A DNA stretch of 64,000 nt from Fibrobacterota bacterium. Its GTDB lineage: Bacteria; Fibrobacterota; Fibrobacteria; UBA11236. Positions 50,282 to 59,309 of this stretch are shown piece after piece. Each line of letters begins with the position of its first letter. Positions within the stretch are counted from its first letter, which is position 1. Location: assembly GCA_028287465.1 (NCBI GenBank), contig JAQBPO010000033.1, positions 68,688-132,687 of the forward strand, read 5' to 3'. The translations under genes were made by a program, and so were the position numbers. The notes beneath the pieces were generated by a model that did not search any database, was not told the DNA's origin, and was given only the letters and a program-made list of their open reading frames with translations.

Positions 50282-50467
50282 ATGGGTATGGAATCCAAGA
50301 ATGCGCGCTTCCTAAGGCAGGGCATCCTCGACCAATGCCGTAGGATGACCCCGGCGCAACGCGTCAGGGCCTTCATCGAACACTCCAGGTTGGTGAAGCA
50401 GATCCATGCGGCGGGGGAACGCCGCCGCAAAGCCATGCAGCGGAAAGCTCCCGGCCATGGCGGATGA
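50282..50467 (+). CDS. Small helical protein, putative antitoxin-like partner
   Basis: The 61-residue basic protein (MGMESKNARF start; a second ATG two codons on) is mostly helical, with RMTPAQRVRAFIEHSRLVKQ and RRKAMQRK. Its end overlaps the nucleotidyltransferase start by 11 bp. An R-x4-H pattern (Arg29-His34) recalls HEPN proteins, but the protein is far too short for a HEPN domain. The two-gene overlap and size fit a toxin-antitoxin-like operon in which this would be the small first partner. Function inferred from context only. Confidence 0.6.
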   Translation: MGMESKNARFLRQGILDQCRRMTPAQRVRAFIEHSRLVKQIHAAGERRRKAMQRKAPGHGG

Positions 50468-51023
50468 ATCCATCCCGGGCAGTTCGCCGCAAATGCTCGA
50501 TCGCATCGGAAGAATCCTGGATGCGAACCAGATAAATTGGGCGACGATCGGCGCCTTGGCGGTCGCCTATCATGGTCTGGTCAGGGCAAGCCTGGATGCG
50601 GATGCCTTGATCACCTTGAAGGGCGCGGCTCTGGATCTGGAAGGCTTGGCCGGACTTTTGGCCGGACAAGGCTTTTCCGTTGATACGCGAATGGGAGAGG
50701 AAGGCGATCCGCTCGGATTTGTCGTCCGTATAACCGATGTAAACGGTCATCAAGTCGATTTGATCGGAGGGATCCTCAGGCTGGATCCCGGATTCTTCAC
50801 AAGATCCGTCCGTGATGAATTCGACGACATGAAGCTCCGGTTCTCCTCGCCCGAAGACCTTATCGCCTTGAAGGTATTCGCCGGCGGTCCCCAGGATATC
50901 ATCGACGCGGAATCCATTTTGGATATCCAGCAGGCCGCGATCGATAAGGATTTGGTGCTTAAGCTATGCAAGCGGTTCGGGCCGGCCGAGGAAGCTCTCG
51001 GGAGGAAACTGCTCGGGATCTGA
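50457..51023 (+). CDS. Nucleotidyltransferase-fold protein (AbiEii/DUF6036-like)
   Basis: The 188-residue protein has ATIGALAVAYHGLVRASLDADALI near residue 30, matching the G-x...D-x-D core of the minimal nucleotidyltransferase fold. HQVDLIGG gives a third acidic residue, and SPEDLIALKVFAGGPQDIIDAESIL is the helix typical of AbiEii/DUF6036 proteins. Such proteins are toxins, tRNA-modifying enzymes or unassigned. The first glycine pair is GA instead of GG/GS. It follows a small gene with an 11-bp overlap. The genes lie between polysaccharide genes, as defence or addiction modules often do. Confidence 0.75.
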   Translation: MADESIPGSSPQMLDRIGRILDANQINWATIGALAVAYHGLVRASLDADALITLKGAALDLEGLAGLLAGQGFSVDTRMGEEGDPLGFVVRITDVNGHQVDLIGGILRLDPGFFTRSVRDEFDDMKLRFSSPEDLIALKVFAGGPQDIIDAESILDIQQAAIDKDLVLKLCKRFGPAEEALGRKLLGI

Positions 51024-51177
51024 TTCCGGCGCTCCGGAATAAACTCCGCAAAATCCTCCAATAGCCCCTCCGCGCCGCCGGCAACGGCCCGGTATTCCGC
51101 CCTTTCTTGCGCTAAACTCCCGCCACCCCAAATAATCAAATCCGCCGCCGCCGTGCGCGGCCGATCCTGGGGTCTTG

Positions 51178-53373
51178 ATGGGAATGCCCGCTTCAACCGG
51201 CGCTTTTCTGGCGTCATTGGCATTAACCTGCGCGTTACTGGCGGGATGCGGCAGGACCGGGGGGGAAAGCGTGGCCGCGGTCCCGGAGGTCCGGATCGCC
51301 GGCAAACCGTCCGACACCTCCTCGGGCAGGCCGGCCGACACGGCAGCATCCGCAAGCCTGCGCCGGGCCATGGCCCGGAACGCGGCGGCCTTCCATAAGG
51401 ACATCGCCTCCCTGGAAAGGCTTGACCGGGTCATGAAGGCCGCCGCGGCTCCGCCCCGCGCAACCGCTTCCCGGATCGAGGCGGGCCTCCTGGACGCCGG
51501 GGACCCGGGCAGCCTGGCCGGTCCGATTCCCGGCCTTCCGGGAAAGGCCGGATCCATCGTGCGACCGTTGTCCGAAACATGGCCCTACGGGGTGCGCGGC
51601 AGGTCCGGGGCCGCAGGCGCCGGCCGGGGCTCCGGATCGGGAATGACCATGGCCCGTATCGATCCGGATCCGTTCACGGCCTACGCCTATTTCGAAGGGG
51701 ATACGTCCTGGTTCGTGTTCGATGACTCCGCCCAAGGGAGCATCCTCCGGATCCACGTCTTCAACGATGCGGACGGCGAGGAATTCCGCCTGGTGAAGGA
51801 TTCCATGGCGTTCAGGTTCCCCTACGATGAGGAGGCGCCGGTCCTCCTGGCCTCCGCCACCCGGTTCTTCTACCCGGACGGAAGCACCTTGTATCAGGGG
51901 CTATCGGACGATGACGGGGACGGAGCCCTGGCTACCGCGCCCCAGGGCCTGGATGTAAGGCTGCGCAGGGAATGGCTGGTCGTTTCCGGAGACTCGGCCT
52001 GGAAATCCGTCTGGCGGACCGATCACGGCCTTCCCGCCTTGGGGGGAACCCTGGGCGAAGGCCTGGCGCTCTCGTTCGCGGACACCCTTTTCGTCAAGGA
52101 CGAGCCCGTCACCTGGTCCCGCGCCTTCGACGCGGACGGGGACGGCTTCGCCCTGGAAGCCGCGCCCGGCAATGCCTTGAAGGTAGGGGTTGAATCCTTT
52201 TCCCGGGGCGGGGACGGCCTCCGCCGGTATTTCAGCAATGCCTATGGTCCAGGCGCGGACGGGGATATCTTCGCTTCCGCCGACAATCCCCTTTATCCCT
52301 GGACCCTGACCGTACTTGCCCCCGGCGGAGACACCGTATCCCAGACCCGCTTCGGCGACCAGGATGGCGATGGCTTCTATTCGGATCCGGCGCCGGGAGC
52401 CGCCAACCGCGTCTGGGAAATCCGCCGCTGCCGGAACCGGCCCGGATACCGGACCTACCGGGACAGCTTGGCCCGGATCCTCAACCGCCTGGGCGATCGG
52501 AGCGATGACGGGATCGCCTATTACCGGGCGGACGCGGAATACGAGGACGGCGGGGAAGCCCACCTCGCGTGCGGATCGCAGAACGGTTCCGGTATCGCCG
52601 GCGAAGATACCATGGTGGTGCGCGAATCGCGCTCCTTCCTCCCTTCAGGGAATGCGGCGCAGGCGGATCCCGATACCGATCCGGCCGCAGCCGAGGCAGC
52701 GGCCGGCGATCTGGATTCCCTGGTCCAGGTAACCCTTGTGATACCCGGGGGCCTCTTCGACCCTGCCGACGATTCCATCCTGAACCGGATCAGCCGCGGT
52801 TACGCCAGGAATTCCCGGGGTTCCGCAACCCTCTGGTACGATCCGGGATCGGGCCGCTTCCTCGACACGCTCCCGCATCAGGGCGGCCAGGCGGAAGGGT
52901 CCGCCTATGAAGCATCAGGCGGCACCTATCATCCGGCGGACGGCACCGGGGAATTCGCCCGCAAGGAGGTTTCCGCGGACGGCGATTCGACCGTGACCCG
53001 GGTGGGTATCGTCGGGGATGGTCCGGGCCGTCATATCGTGAAAGCCGTGCTCGACGGCAAAACCGCGATATACCATTGCCATGGAGATAGCGCATCCTGG
53101 ACGGAAAAGTCCGGGGATACCGTCACGACCTGTACCCGGGTCGCCCGGGCGGATGGTTCCTTCTCCATGCTTCAGGTCATCCGGGAGGAAAAGGGCGGTA
53201 CGATAGCCGAAGCGGCCTATACCTTCGGTCCGGATGGTTCGGGGAGCGGGAGCTATCGGGAATTCGCGGATGGGAAGGCCCGGCAAGCGGTGGTATTCGC
53301 GATCACGTCGGACGGTGGGGTCGCCGCCGTTCCGGCGGCCAAGGATAACGGCAGCCTAAGCGCTCAGCGGTAG
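51178..53373 (+). CDS. Large lipoprotein with DxDGDG calcium-type motifs
   Basis: The 731-residue protein begins with a lipoprotein signal (FLASLALTCALLAGC, Cys about 23). The region 190-420 contains repeated acidic loops DDDGDGALATAPQ, DADGDGFALEAAP and DQDGDGFYSDPAPG, evenly spaced about 75-85 residues apart. They are each followed by a beta-rich stretch with a conserved Pro, like EF-hand-like/thrombospondin-type-3 calcium sites. A long Gly/Ser/Asp-rich stalk follows. The C-terminus has repeated beta hairpins (GNSDGDSTVTRVGIVGDGP-type) with HCHGDSASW. It lies on the outer face or periplasm. I do not recognise the family. Its end overlaps the convergent GmhA gene by 10 bp. Confidence 0.78.
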   Translation: MGMPASTGAFLASLALTCALLAGCGRTGGESVAAVPEVRIAGKPSDTSSGRPADTAASASLRRAMARNAAAFHKDIASLERLDRVMKAAAAPPRATASRIEAGLLDAGDPGSLAGPIPGLPGKAGSIVRPLSETWPYGVRGRSGAAGAGRGSGSGMTMARIDPDPFTAYAYFEGDTSWFVFDDSAQGSILRIHVFNDADGEEFRLVKDSMAFRFPYDEEAPVLLASATRFFYPDGSTLYQGLSDDDGDGALATAPQGLDVRLRREWLVVSGDSAWKSVWRTDHGLPALGGTLGEGLALSFADTLFVKDEPVTWSRAFDADGDGFALEAAPGNALKVGVESFSRGGDGLRRYFSNAYGPGADGDIFASADNPLYPWTLTVLAPGGDTVSQTRFGDQDGDGFYSDPAPGAANRVWEIRRCRNRPGYRTYRDSLARILNRLGDRSDDGIAYYRADAEYEDGGEAHLACGSQNGSGIAGEDTMVVRESRSFLPSGNAAQADPDTDPAAAEAAAGDLDSLVQVTLVIPGGLFDPADDSILNRISRGYARNSRGSATLWYDPGSGRFLDTLPHQGGQAEGSAYEASGGTYHPADGTGEFARKEVSADGDSTVTRVGIVGDGPGRHIVKAVLDGKTAIYHCHGDSASWTEKSGDTVTTCTRVARADGSFSMLQVIREEKGGTIAEAAYTFGPDGSGSGSYREFADGKARQAVVFAITSDGGVAAVPAAKDNGSLSAQR

Positions 53374-54038
53374 TTCTCGGGAAAGAGGGTGCGCTCCACG
53401 CTCTCGATCAGGACATGCAAGGCCAGCATGTGGATCTCCTGGATACGCTCGGTGGTCTCGGAGGCCACGACGATTTCATGGGTCCCGGCTCCCTGGAGCC
53501 TACCCCCGGTCTTTCCCAGCAGCAGCAGGGTCTCCATCCCCAGGCCTTTGGCCGTATCCACGGCGCGGATCACGTTGGCTGAATTGCCGCTGGTGCTGAT
53601 GGCCAAGAGGATGTCGCCGGGCTTGCCGTAGGCTTCCACTCCCCGGGCGAACACTTCATCGTAGCCGTAGTCGTTGGCGACGCAGGTCATGTGGGCGGCA
53701 TCGGTGAGGGGGATGACGGGCAGGGCGCGGCGGTGCTTGCGGAAGCGGCCGGTGAATTCCTCGGCGAAATGGATGGCGTCGCAGGCGGATCCGCCGTTGC
53801 CGCAGGCGAGGACCTTGTTGCCGGACTGGAAGCAGGTGGAAAGGGCCGAGGACATGGCGGTAAGCGCGGTCAGGTTGCGATCGTCGGCGAGGAAGGCGTC
53901 CAGGGCCCGGCGCGCCTCGGTCATGGAATGTTCCAGGGCGGCCTTGATGCCGGTGCCGGAGAGGGTCCACCCGGAGGGTTCGGGGGCGATGGCCCGGGAG
54001 TCCGGGGGGGATTTGGCGGGATCGCGGGGCTTGGACAT
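53364..54038 (-). CDS. gmhA: Phosphoheptose isomerase-like SIS protein
   Basis: The 224-residue protein has the SIS fold with ACGNGGSACDAIHFAEEFTGRF, ISTSGNSANVIRAVDTAKGLGM and SETTERIQEIHMLALHVLIESVERTLF, the GmhA/DiaA signature. GmhA turns sedoheptulose-7-phosphate into heptose-7-phosphate for LPS core or GDP-heptose-containing glycans. The first 30 residues before the conserved helix are extra and Pro/Ser-rich, so an internal start is possible. Not part of a visible heptose operon; hldE and gmhB are not in the window. DiaA-like function cannot be ruled out but the metal-site residues fit GmhA. Confidence 0.88.
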   Translation of the reverse strand: MSKPRDPAKSPPDSRAIAPEPSGWTLSGTGIKAALEHSMTEARRALDAFLADDRNLTALTAMSSALSTCFQSGNKVLACGNGGSACDAIHFAEEFTGRFRKHRRALPVIPLTDAAHMTCVANDYGYDEVFARGVEAYGKPGDILLAISTSGNSANVIRAVDTAKGLGMETLLLLGKTGGRLQGAGTHEIVVASETTERIQEIHMLALHVLIESVERTLFPENYR

Positions 54039-54160
54039 AGGGTCAATTATGGCTTAGGGGGGCGGGGAGGATCCATGTTGTCGAGGTTAATCCATGCCTG
54101 ATTCCGGTCCCTGACGGCCCGGCTGTCATCCCGTGGCCGCTCAGGACGACCAGGAGGACC

Positions 54161-54217
54161 ATGAATTTCCTATTGCTGCCTTCTCAATTGCACAAGAGCT
54201 ATTATTTCCTTCAGTGA
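54161..54217 (+). CDS. 18-codon ORF, possible leader peptide
   Basis: AGGAGG at 54152-54157 stands 3 bp before an ATG opening MNFLLLPSQLHKSYYFLQ, whose TGA overlaps an in-frame GTG (54214) of the Wzi-like gene and ends 17 bp before its ATG. It is the best Shine-Dalgarno in the region although the spacing is short. It may couple translation of the downstream gene. Low confidence as a made peptide. Confidence 0.3.
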   Translation: MNFLLLPSQLHKSYYFLQ

Positions 54218-54234
54218 TCCGAATTGCACGAACA

Positions 54235-55953
54235 ATGATACAAAGGGTTTTCCCTGCCCTGCTCATCTGCAGCGCCCATTGCATCGGCCAAGCGGGCATT
54301 TGGGCCCCAGAGGAACCCGTTTGGCCCGATGACGAGATGGGTCGGTTATGGCAGGCCTATTCCTTGACAGCGCAGGCGAAATCCGACCCTGCGGCTTGGC
54401 CAAGGACCGTCGGCGAAATCTGCGGAGATTGGGCCGGAAATCGGATGGGGGCCGTCGAAGACACTAATGCCTTCAACAATCCCTTCAACTTTTACTGCAA
54501 CGAGAAGTCCCGGACCCGCCCTTTCGGTTTGACCTTGGACCTGGGCGCCTATCCCGCCGGAAGGCGATATCCCTTGGGATCGGAATTCGAAAAGTTCAAC
54601 CCGAGTTGGGGTTCGGATCGGGTCGACGCCGAAATGGCCCGGCACTGGTCAAACATACCGTCTCTGGCGAGGACGGAATTCCGGTACCCGGCCTCGCTGC
54701 ATTCCTTCGTTTATTTCCGGTTGGGCCTCCATCGGGACATCGCGGCCTGGCACCAGGATCCCTTGGGGTCGAATGCCCCCCTGAGCGACCAGGAAGTGGA
54801 CCTCAATGAGCCCTCCCTTGGTTATTTTCACGCCGAAAACGAACATTTCGCCTACACCGTGGGTCGGTTTCCCGTCCATTGGTCCCCCTCCTCCGATTTC
54901 GGATTGGCTCTTTCCTCCGCCGTTCCCTACCACAATGCGATGGAATTCACCCTCAAGATGCCCCGGGCCCGGTATCGCTTCCTGGTCTCCAGCCTGAACC
55001 CATGGTTGGAAGGCACCCCATCCGGGGATACCTCCAGCGAGGACTACCCGCCTGGGTCGGAGGAATACCGTCAACGCCATTATGCCGATCAGCATGGGGC
55101 CGTGATCTTCCATAAGCGCGTATACGCTGAACGGGTAAAAACCCTTTTCGCCCATCGATTGGAGGGCAACCTGGGCCGCCTCGGGCTGGGCGTCACGGAA
55201 ACCCAGATCATCGGAGGCAAATTCCCGGACCTGCGCGATGCCGGGCCCTACGTGTTCTTCCACAACGACTTCAAGGATGGATACACCAATAGCGCCTTGA
55301 GCCTGGACGCGTCCCTGCGACTGCCGGCCGGATTCTCGCTCGCCGCGGAACTCTACCTCGATGACGTGCAATACGCGGAAACCGAGGGTGAAGACAATTC
55401 CGCGTCACTCCAGGGTTACCTGGGTGCCGTCCGCCATGCCATGAATACGCATGGCTGGCTGCTGTTCCAAAGCCTCCATGCCGTCCGCACGGATCCTTAC
55501 CTGTACGGGTACCTGCAACCCCTCAATACCATGGCTTCCCGCCACGTCCTGGCCAGCAACTACGGAGGCGTGCGCGGGGCATCCCTTACGGACCGGTACG
55601 TGGTTGATTACCCCATGGGGTACCTACGCGGAGGCGACTCATTCGACTTCTGGTACCGGATGGAGGCGTGGCGGGGCGCCTTGGAATTGTCCCTTTCCGC
55701 TTCCGTCCTGGCGAGGGGGGGGATCTCGCTTTCCACCCCCTATCAGAACTATTACTCCACCGCTCACGACTCTCCGACGGGGACCGTGGAGCGCGAGATC
55801 CGGGTGGACCTGGGAAGCGCCTACCGGCTGCGCCACGGACTGACGGCCCATGCGGGCTTGGCCTTCCAGGGCATCCGCAATTCGGGCAATGTATACGGGA
55901 ATGAGGCGCGTCGCGCCCAGGCGTCGGCCGGTCTCGCTTGGACCATGCTTTAG
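54235..55953 (+). CDS. Wzi-like outer-membrane barrel (capsule assembly)
   Basis: The 572-residue protein has a signal peptide ([20 protein letters not shown]); the alternative GTG at 54214 would add RIART. The mature protein is a series of amphipathic beta-strands with short turns ([84 protein letters not shown]). It ends [13 protein letters not shown]. Order and the FxVGRxPVHWGP-like block match the capsule assembly family Wzi, which binds exported capsule. It stands at the start of the second polysaccharide block, beside fucose and SLBB genes. Confidence 0.75.
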   Translation: MIQRVFPALLICSAHCIGQAGIWAPEEPVWPDDEMGRLWQAYSLTAQAKSDPAAWPRTVGEICGDWAGNRMGAVEDTNAFNNPFNFYCNEKSRTRPFGLTLDLGAYPAGRRYPLGSEFEKFNPSWGSDRVDAEMARHWSNIPSLARTEFRYPASLHSFVYFRLGLHRDIAAWHQDPLGSNAPLSDQEVDLNEPSLGYFHAENEHFAYTVGRFPVHWSPSSDFGLALSSAVPYHNAMEFTLKMPRARYRFLVSSLNPWLEGTPSGDTSSEDYPPGSEEYRQRHYADQHGAVIFHKRVYAERVKTLFAHRLEGNLGRLGLGVTETQIIGGKFPDLRDAGPYVFFHNDFKDGYTNSALSLDASLRLPAGFSLAAELYLDDVQYAETEGEDNSASLQGYLGAVRHAMNTHGWLLFQSLHAVRTDPYLYGYLQPLNTMASRHVLASNYGGVRGASLTDRYVVDYPMGYLRGGDSFDFWYRMEAWRGALELSLSASVLARGGISLSTPYQNYYSTAHDSPTGTVEREIRVDLGSAYRLRHGLTAHAGLAFQGIRNSGNVYGNEARRAQASAGLAWTML

Positions 55954-55978
55954 CGGAAAACGGGTTACGCGTTTTCCG
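55954..55978 (+). terminator. Strong hairpin just after the Wzi-like gene
   Basis: CGGAAAACG at 55954-55962 and its exact complement CGTTTTCCG at 55970-55978 enclose a 7-nt loop, starting at the base after the TAG stop. There is no T-tail. It may protect the 3' end or cause partial termination before the fucose-synthase gene, which begins 73 bp on. Confidence 0.5.
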
Positions 55979-56051
55979 AACCGGCGAAGGGCCACGTGGA
56001 CATCGAACGGCCAATTTCTTATACTGTTTCGCTGCCCCAAAGGAACCCAAC

Positions 56052-56987
56052 ATGGAAAAGAATGCGAAGATTTACATTGCCGGGATTTATGGGATGGTCG
56101 GCGCGGCAATCGCGCGCCATCTGCGCGCCCAAGGCTTCAATAATCTGATCGGGCATTCTTCCAAGGAATTGGATCTTACCAGCCAAAAGGCCGTCTTCGA
56201 CTTTTTCAAGACCGAAAAGCCGGACTACGTATTCCTGGCAGCGGCCAAGGTGGGCGGCATCTATGCCAACAACTCCTATCCCGCCGACTTCATCTATAGC
56301 AACATTTGCATCCAGACCAATATCATCCATTCGGCCTATATCTTCCGCGCCAAAAAGCTGTTGTTCTTGGGGAGCTCTTGCATTTATCCCAAATTGGCTG
56401 AACAGCCCATGAAGGAATCCTGCCTATTGACCGGGGAACTCGAGCCCACGAATGAACCCTATGCCTTGGCGAAGATCGCCGGCATCAAGATGTGCCAGGC
56501 TTATAATCGGCAGTACCATACGAGCTTCATCTCTTGCATGCCCACCAACCTCTACGGGCCCAATGACAACTACGACCTGATGAACGCCCATGTATTGCCG
56601 GCCCTGGTCCGGAAGGTGCATGAAGCGAAATCCAATAAGCAAGATTCCTTCGTGGTCTGGGGAACCGGCTCCCCGAGACGGGAATTCCTGTATGTGGACG
56701 ATTTGGCCGAGGCCTGTGTGTTCTTGATGAACGAGTACCTGCACGATGAAACCATCAATGTGGGCAGCGGACAAGAGGTCACCATCAAGGAATTGGCGGA
56801 AACCATCCGGGATGTGGTCGGCTTCAAGGGGAACCTGGTATTCGATAGTTCCAAGCCGGACGGAACCCCAAGGAAACTGCTGGACGTCTCACGCTTAAAA
56901 TCCATGGGCTGGGTGCCGAAACATACCTTGAAGAAAGGGATTGAACTGGCCTACGAGGATTTCCTTTCCGGCAAAGTAAGGATGTAG
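56052..56987 (+). CDS. fcl: GDP-L-fucose synthase
   Basis: The 311-residue extended SDR has [64 protein letters not shown] with the catalytic serine, and [21 protein letters not shown] (Tyr-x-x-x-Lys). [17 protein letters not shown] follows. This is a full match to GMER/Fcl, which converts GDP-4-keto-6-deoxymannose to GDP-fucose by epimerisation and reduction. The usual partner gmd is not in the window. GC is visibly lower than upstream genes. Start at the ATG preceded by AAAGGA. Confidence 0.95.
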   Translation: MEKNAKIYIAGIYGMVGAAIARHLRAQGFNNLIGHSSKELDLTSQKAVFDFFKTEKPDYVFLAAAKVGGIYANNSYPADFIYSNICIQTNIIHSAYIFRAKKLLFLGSSCIYPKLAEQPMKESCLLTGELEPTNEPYALAKIAGIKMCQAYNRQYHTSFISCMPTNLYGPNDNYDLMNAHVLPALVRKVHEAKSNKQDSFVVWGTGSPRREFLYVDDLAEACVFLMNEYLHDETINVGSGQEVTIKELAETIRDVVGFKGNLVFDSSKPDGTPRKLLDVSRLKSMGWVPKHTLKKGIELAYEDFLSGKVRM

Positions 56988-57021
56988 CGCAAATTCTCGA
57001 CAATTTTATATAATTCCCACA

Positions 57022-59307
57022 ATGCCAATCACTTACAGGTCAAAAGCTCCCCTATTCCTCCTCCTTTTGGTTCCGCTCTCCATGGCGTCCCAGACACTTG
57101 AGGAAAAGGTCACCCAGGCGCGCAAGATGCAGGCCGAATCCATGCTCGGCATGGACTCAGCGGTAATGGACTCCCTTGTCGCTGAAAAGAAGAACCAGAA
57201 CAAGGCCAGTACCGGCAGGAACCGGAGCGCGCTCACGGAAAACGTCATCCTGGATTCACTCCTTTCGGGGCCCGGTGCGCCGGAAGCCCAGGGAGGGGCC
57301 ATGACCGAGTACACCCACGGCGATTCCTCGGCGAAATCCACCCTGACCCACAAAACACCCCCTAAACGTTACGAACAGCGCGTTTTCCAAAGCATTGATC
57401 GAAGCATTTTCTCAAGCGCCAGTGGAGCGGCGGGTCGTGATTATGTGCTTGGCCCGGGTGATGAAATCACGGTTTCCATTTGGGGCGATAAGGAAAAGGA
57501 ATACAACCTGGACCTGAACCGGGACGGCAAAGTCTTTATGGAAGGGATTGGGCTAGTCGCATTGGCCGGCCAGAACCTGGACGGAGCGCGGCAGGTCCTC
57601 AAGCAAAGGCTTTCCAAGGTCTACTCCGGGATCTCCCGGGGATCCACCTCTATAGACGTTTCCCTCGGCAAAACCGGGCCCATGCGCGTTTTCATGCTCG
57701 GCGAAGTAAAGCTGCCGGGCGGTTTCGTTTTTTCCGGAGCAAGCAGCGCCCTGACCGCGCTGTATTACGCCAAGGGCCCTACCGATATCGGTACCGTCCG
57801 TAACCTGATTCTGAACCGTGCCGGAACCAAATATCCCCTGGATCTCTATAAGTTCCTGATGCACGGGGACGTCCTGACGCCGAATGCCCTTCAGGACGGC
57901 GACGTCATTTTCGCGGGCAGGGCCGAAGCGCTGGTCGATATTTCCGGCGACGTCGGCCGGGCCGCGGTATACGAGCTGAAAAAAGGCGAGGGGGTCAAGG
58001 AGATACTCGATTTCGCCGGGGGTATCAATGCGACCGCGGCCGCCCATAAGATGACCCTTCAGAGGATTTTCCCGGATGGCAAACCCGGCTACGTCGATTT
58101 GGCCGTACCGCAGGATTACATCTCCGGGAAAGCCAAGATGGAACTCCAGGACGGCGATAAAATCGTAGTGGAGAAGTCCTCCGAAATGGCCCTCAATTTC
58201 CTGACCATAACCGGCCCGGTCAAGTATCCCGGCAATTATGAATCGACGGACGTGACCACCGTGGATCAACTGGTGGCGAAGGCCGGCGGACTTCGCGAAG
58301 ATGCCTTCCTGAGTCGTGTCCATGTGCTGCGGTTCAATCCGGAAGGCTCCAGCAAGATGTTCGCCTATTCCCTGGATAGCACCCTGATGGAATCCATCCC
58401 CCTCAAGCCCCGGGACAATGTCCTCCTATACAGCCTCAAGGACATGTACCTGCCCGACAGCGTCGAGATCTCGGGCGCGGTCTTCTATCCGGGCAAATTC
58501 GAATTCCGCGAAGGCATGACCGTGATGGATCTCGTGATGCAGGCGGGAGGCTTGTTGCCCCACCATGAATCCGGTAAAGCGATGGTATTCCGTGGAGCGC
58601 TTCGCAAGCACTCGGTAGAGCAGATAACCTTGAATGCCATCGATTCGCAGCCGCGCTCGGAAACCCACTTCCACCTCAATCCGAATGATTTCGTGCAGAT
58701 TCCCATTGATCCGGAATGGTACCAGAAGGAGATCGTCTCCTTGGAGGGCCTCTTCATCCATCCCGGGAAATATTCCCTGCTTTATCCGGGAGAAAAGCTG
58801 ACCTCGGTGGTGCAGAGAGCCGGAGGCTTCAAGGCAAACGCCTATATCGAGGGCGGGCGGTTCTTCCGCTCCAAGGACAGCGTTGGCCGAGTCGGAGTCG
58901 ATATGCGCAAGGCCCTGGAAAAACCGAAATCGAAATCGAACATACCGCTCATCGGCGGCGACAGCATTTTCGTCCCCGAACGATTGAATACGGTCAAGGT
59001 CATCGGGGAAGTGGGCTTTGAAACCAGCCTGCTCCTCAAGGAAGGCGCCTCGGTCCAGTATTATATCGAAAGCGCGGGAGGATTCACCCGCCGCAGCGAG
59101 AAGAACCGGGTAGTCGTGCAGTATGCGAACGGCGAAACCAGCCGCGACGGCTATTTCAACCGTAAGCCTGACGCCGGAAGCGTCATTTACATTCCTCAAG
59201 GTCCGGAACCCAAACCTATCGACTGGCTCGGGGGCATAAACGGCATTCTCGGCACCCTGGGCGTGGCCGCGGCCATCATCCTCTCCGTCCAAGCCATCAA
59301 AAATTGA
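57022..59307 (+). CDS. Multi-SLBB polysaccharide export protein
   Basis: The 761-residue protein has a signal peptide (LFLLLLVPLSMASQ), a charged spacer to about 130, and then a Poly_export domain (DYVLGPGDEITVSIWGDKEKEYNLDLNRDGKVFMEGIGLVALAG, near 140-210). At least five SLBB-like beta-grasp units follow (GEVKLPGGFVFSG, GDVGRAAVYELKKGEG, GPVKYPGNYEST, GAVFYPGKFEFREG, GLFIHPGKYSLLYPGE, GEVGFETSLLLKEG), more than in Wza. A hydrophobic helix ends the protein (GILGTLGVAAAIILSVQAI). It probably forms the outer-membrane and periplasmic channel for the polymer. A TATAAT box lies 7 bp before the ATG. It ends 2 bp before the next start. Confidence 0.9.
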   Translation: MPITYRSKAPLFLLLLVPLSMASQTLEEKVTQARKMQAESMLGMDSAVMDSLVAEKKNQNKASTGRNRSALTENVILDSLLSGPGAPEAQGGAMTEYTHGDSSAKSTLTHKTPPKRYEQRVFQSIDRSIFSSASGAAGRDYVLGPGDEITVSIWGDKEKEYNLDLNRDGKVFMEGIGLVALAGQNLDGARQVLKQRLSKVYSGISRGSTSIDVSLGKTGPMRVFMLGEVKLPGGFVFSGASSALTALYYAKGPTDIGTVRNLILNRAGTKYPLDLYKFLMHGDVLTPNALQDGDVIFAGRAEALVDISGDVGRAAVYELKKGEGVKEILDFAGGINATAAAHKMTLQRIFPDGKPGYVDLAVPQDYISGKAKMELQDGDKIVVEKSSEMALNFLTITGPVKYPGNYESTDVTTVDQLVAKAGGLREDAFLSRVHVLRFNPEGSSKMFAYSLDSTLMESIPLKPRDNVLLYSLKDMYLPDSVEISGAVFYPGKFEFREGMTVMDLVMQAGGLLPHHESGKAMVFRGALRKHSVEQITLNAIDSQPRSETHFHLNPNDFVQIPIDPEWYQKEIVSLEGLFIHPGKYSLLYPGEKLTSVVQRAGGFKANAYIEGGRFFRSKDSVGRVGVDMRKALEKPKSKSNIPLIGGDSIFVPERLNTVKVIGEVGFETSLLLKEGASVQYYIESAGGFTRRSEKNRVVVQYANGETSRDGYFNRKPDAGSVIYIPQGPEPKPIDWLGGINGILGTLGVAAAIILSVQAIKN

Positions 59308-59309
59308 AT

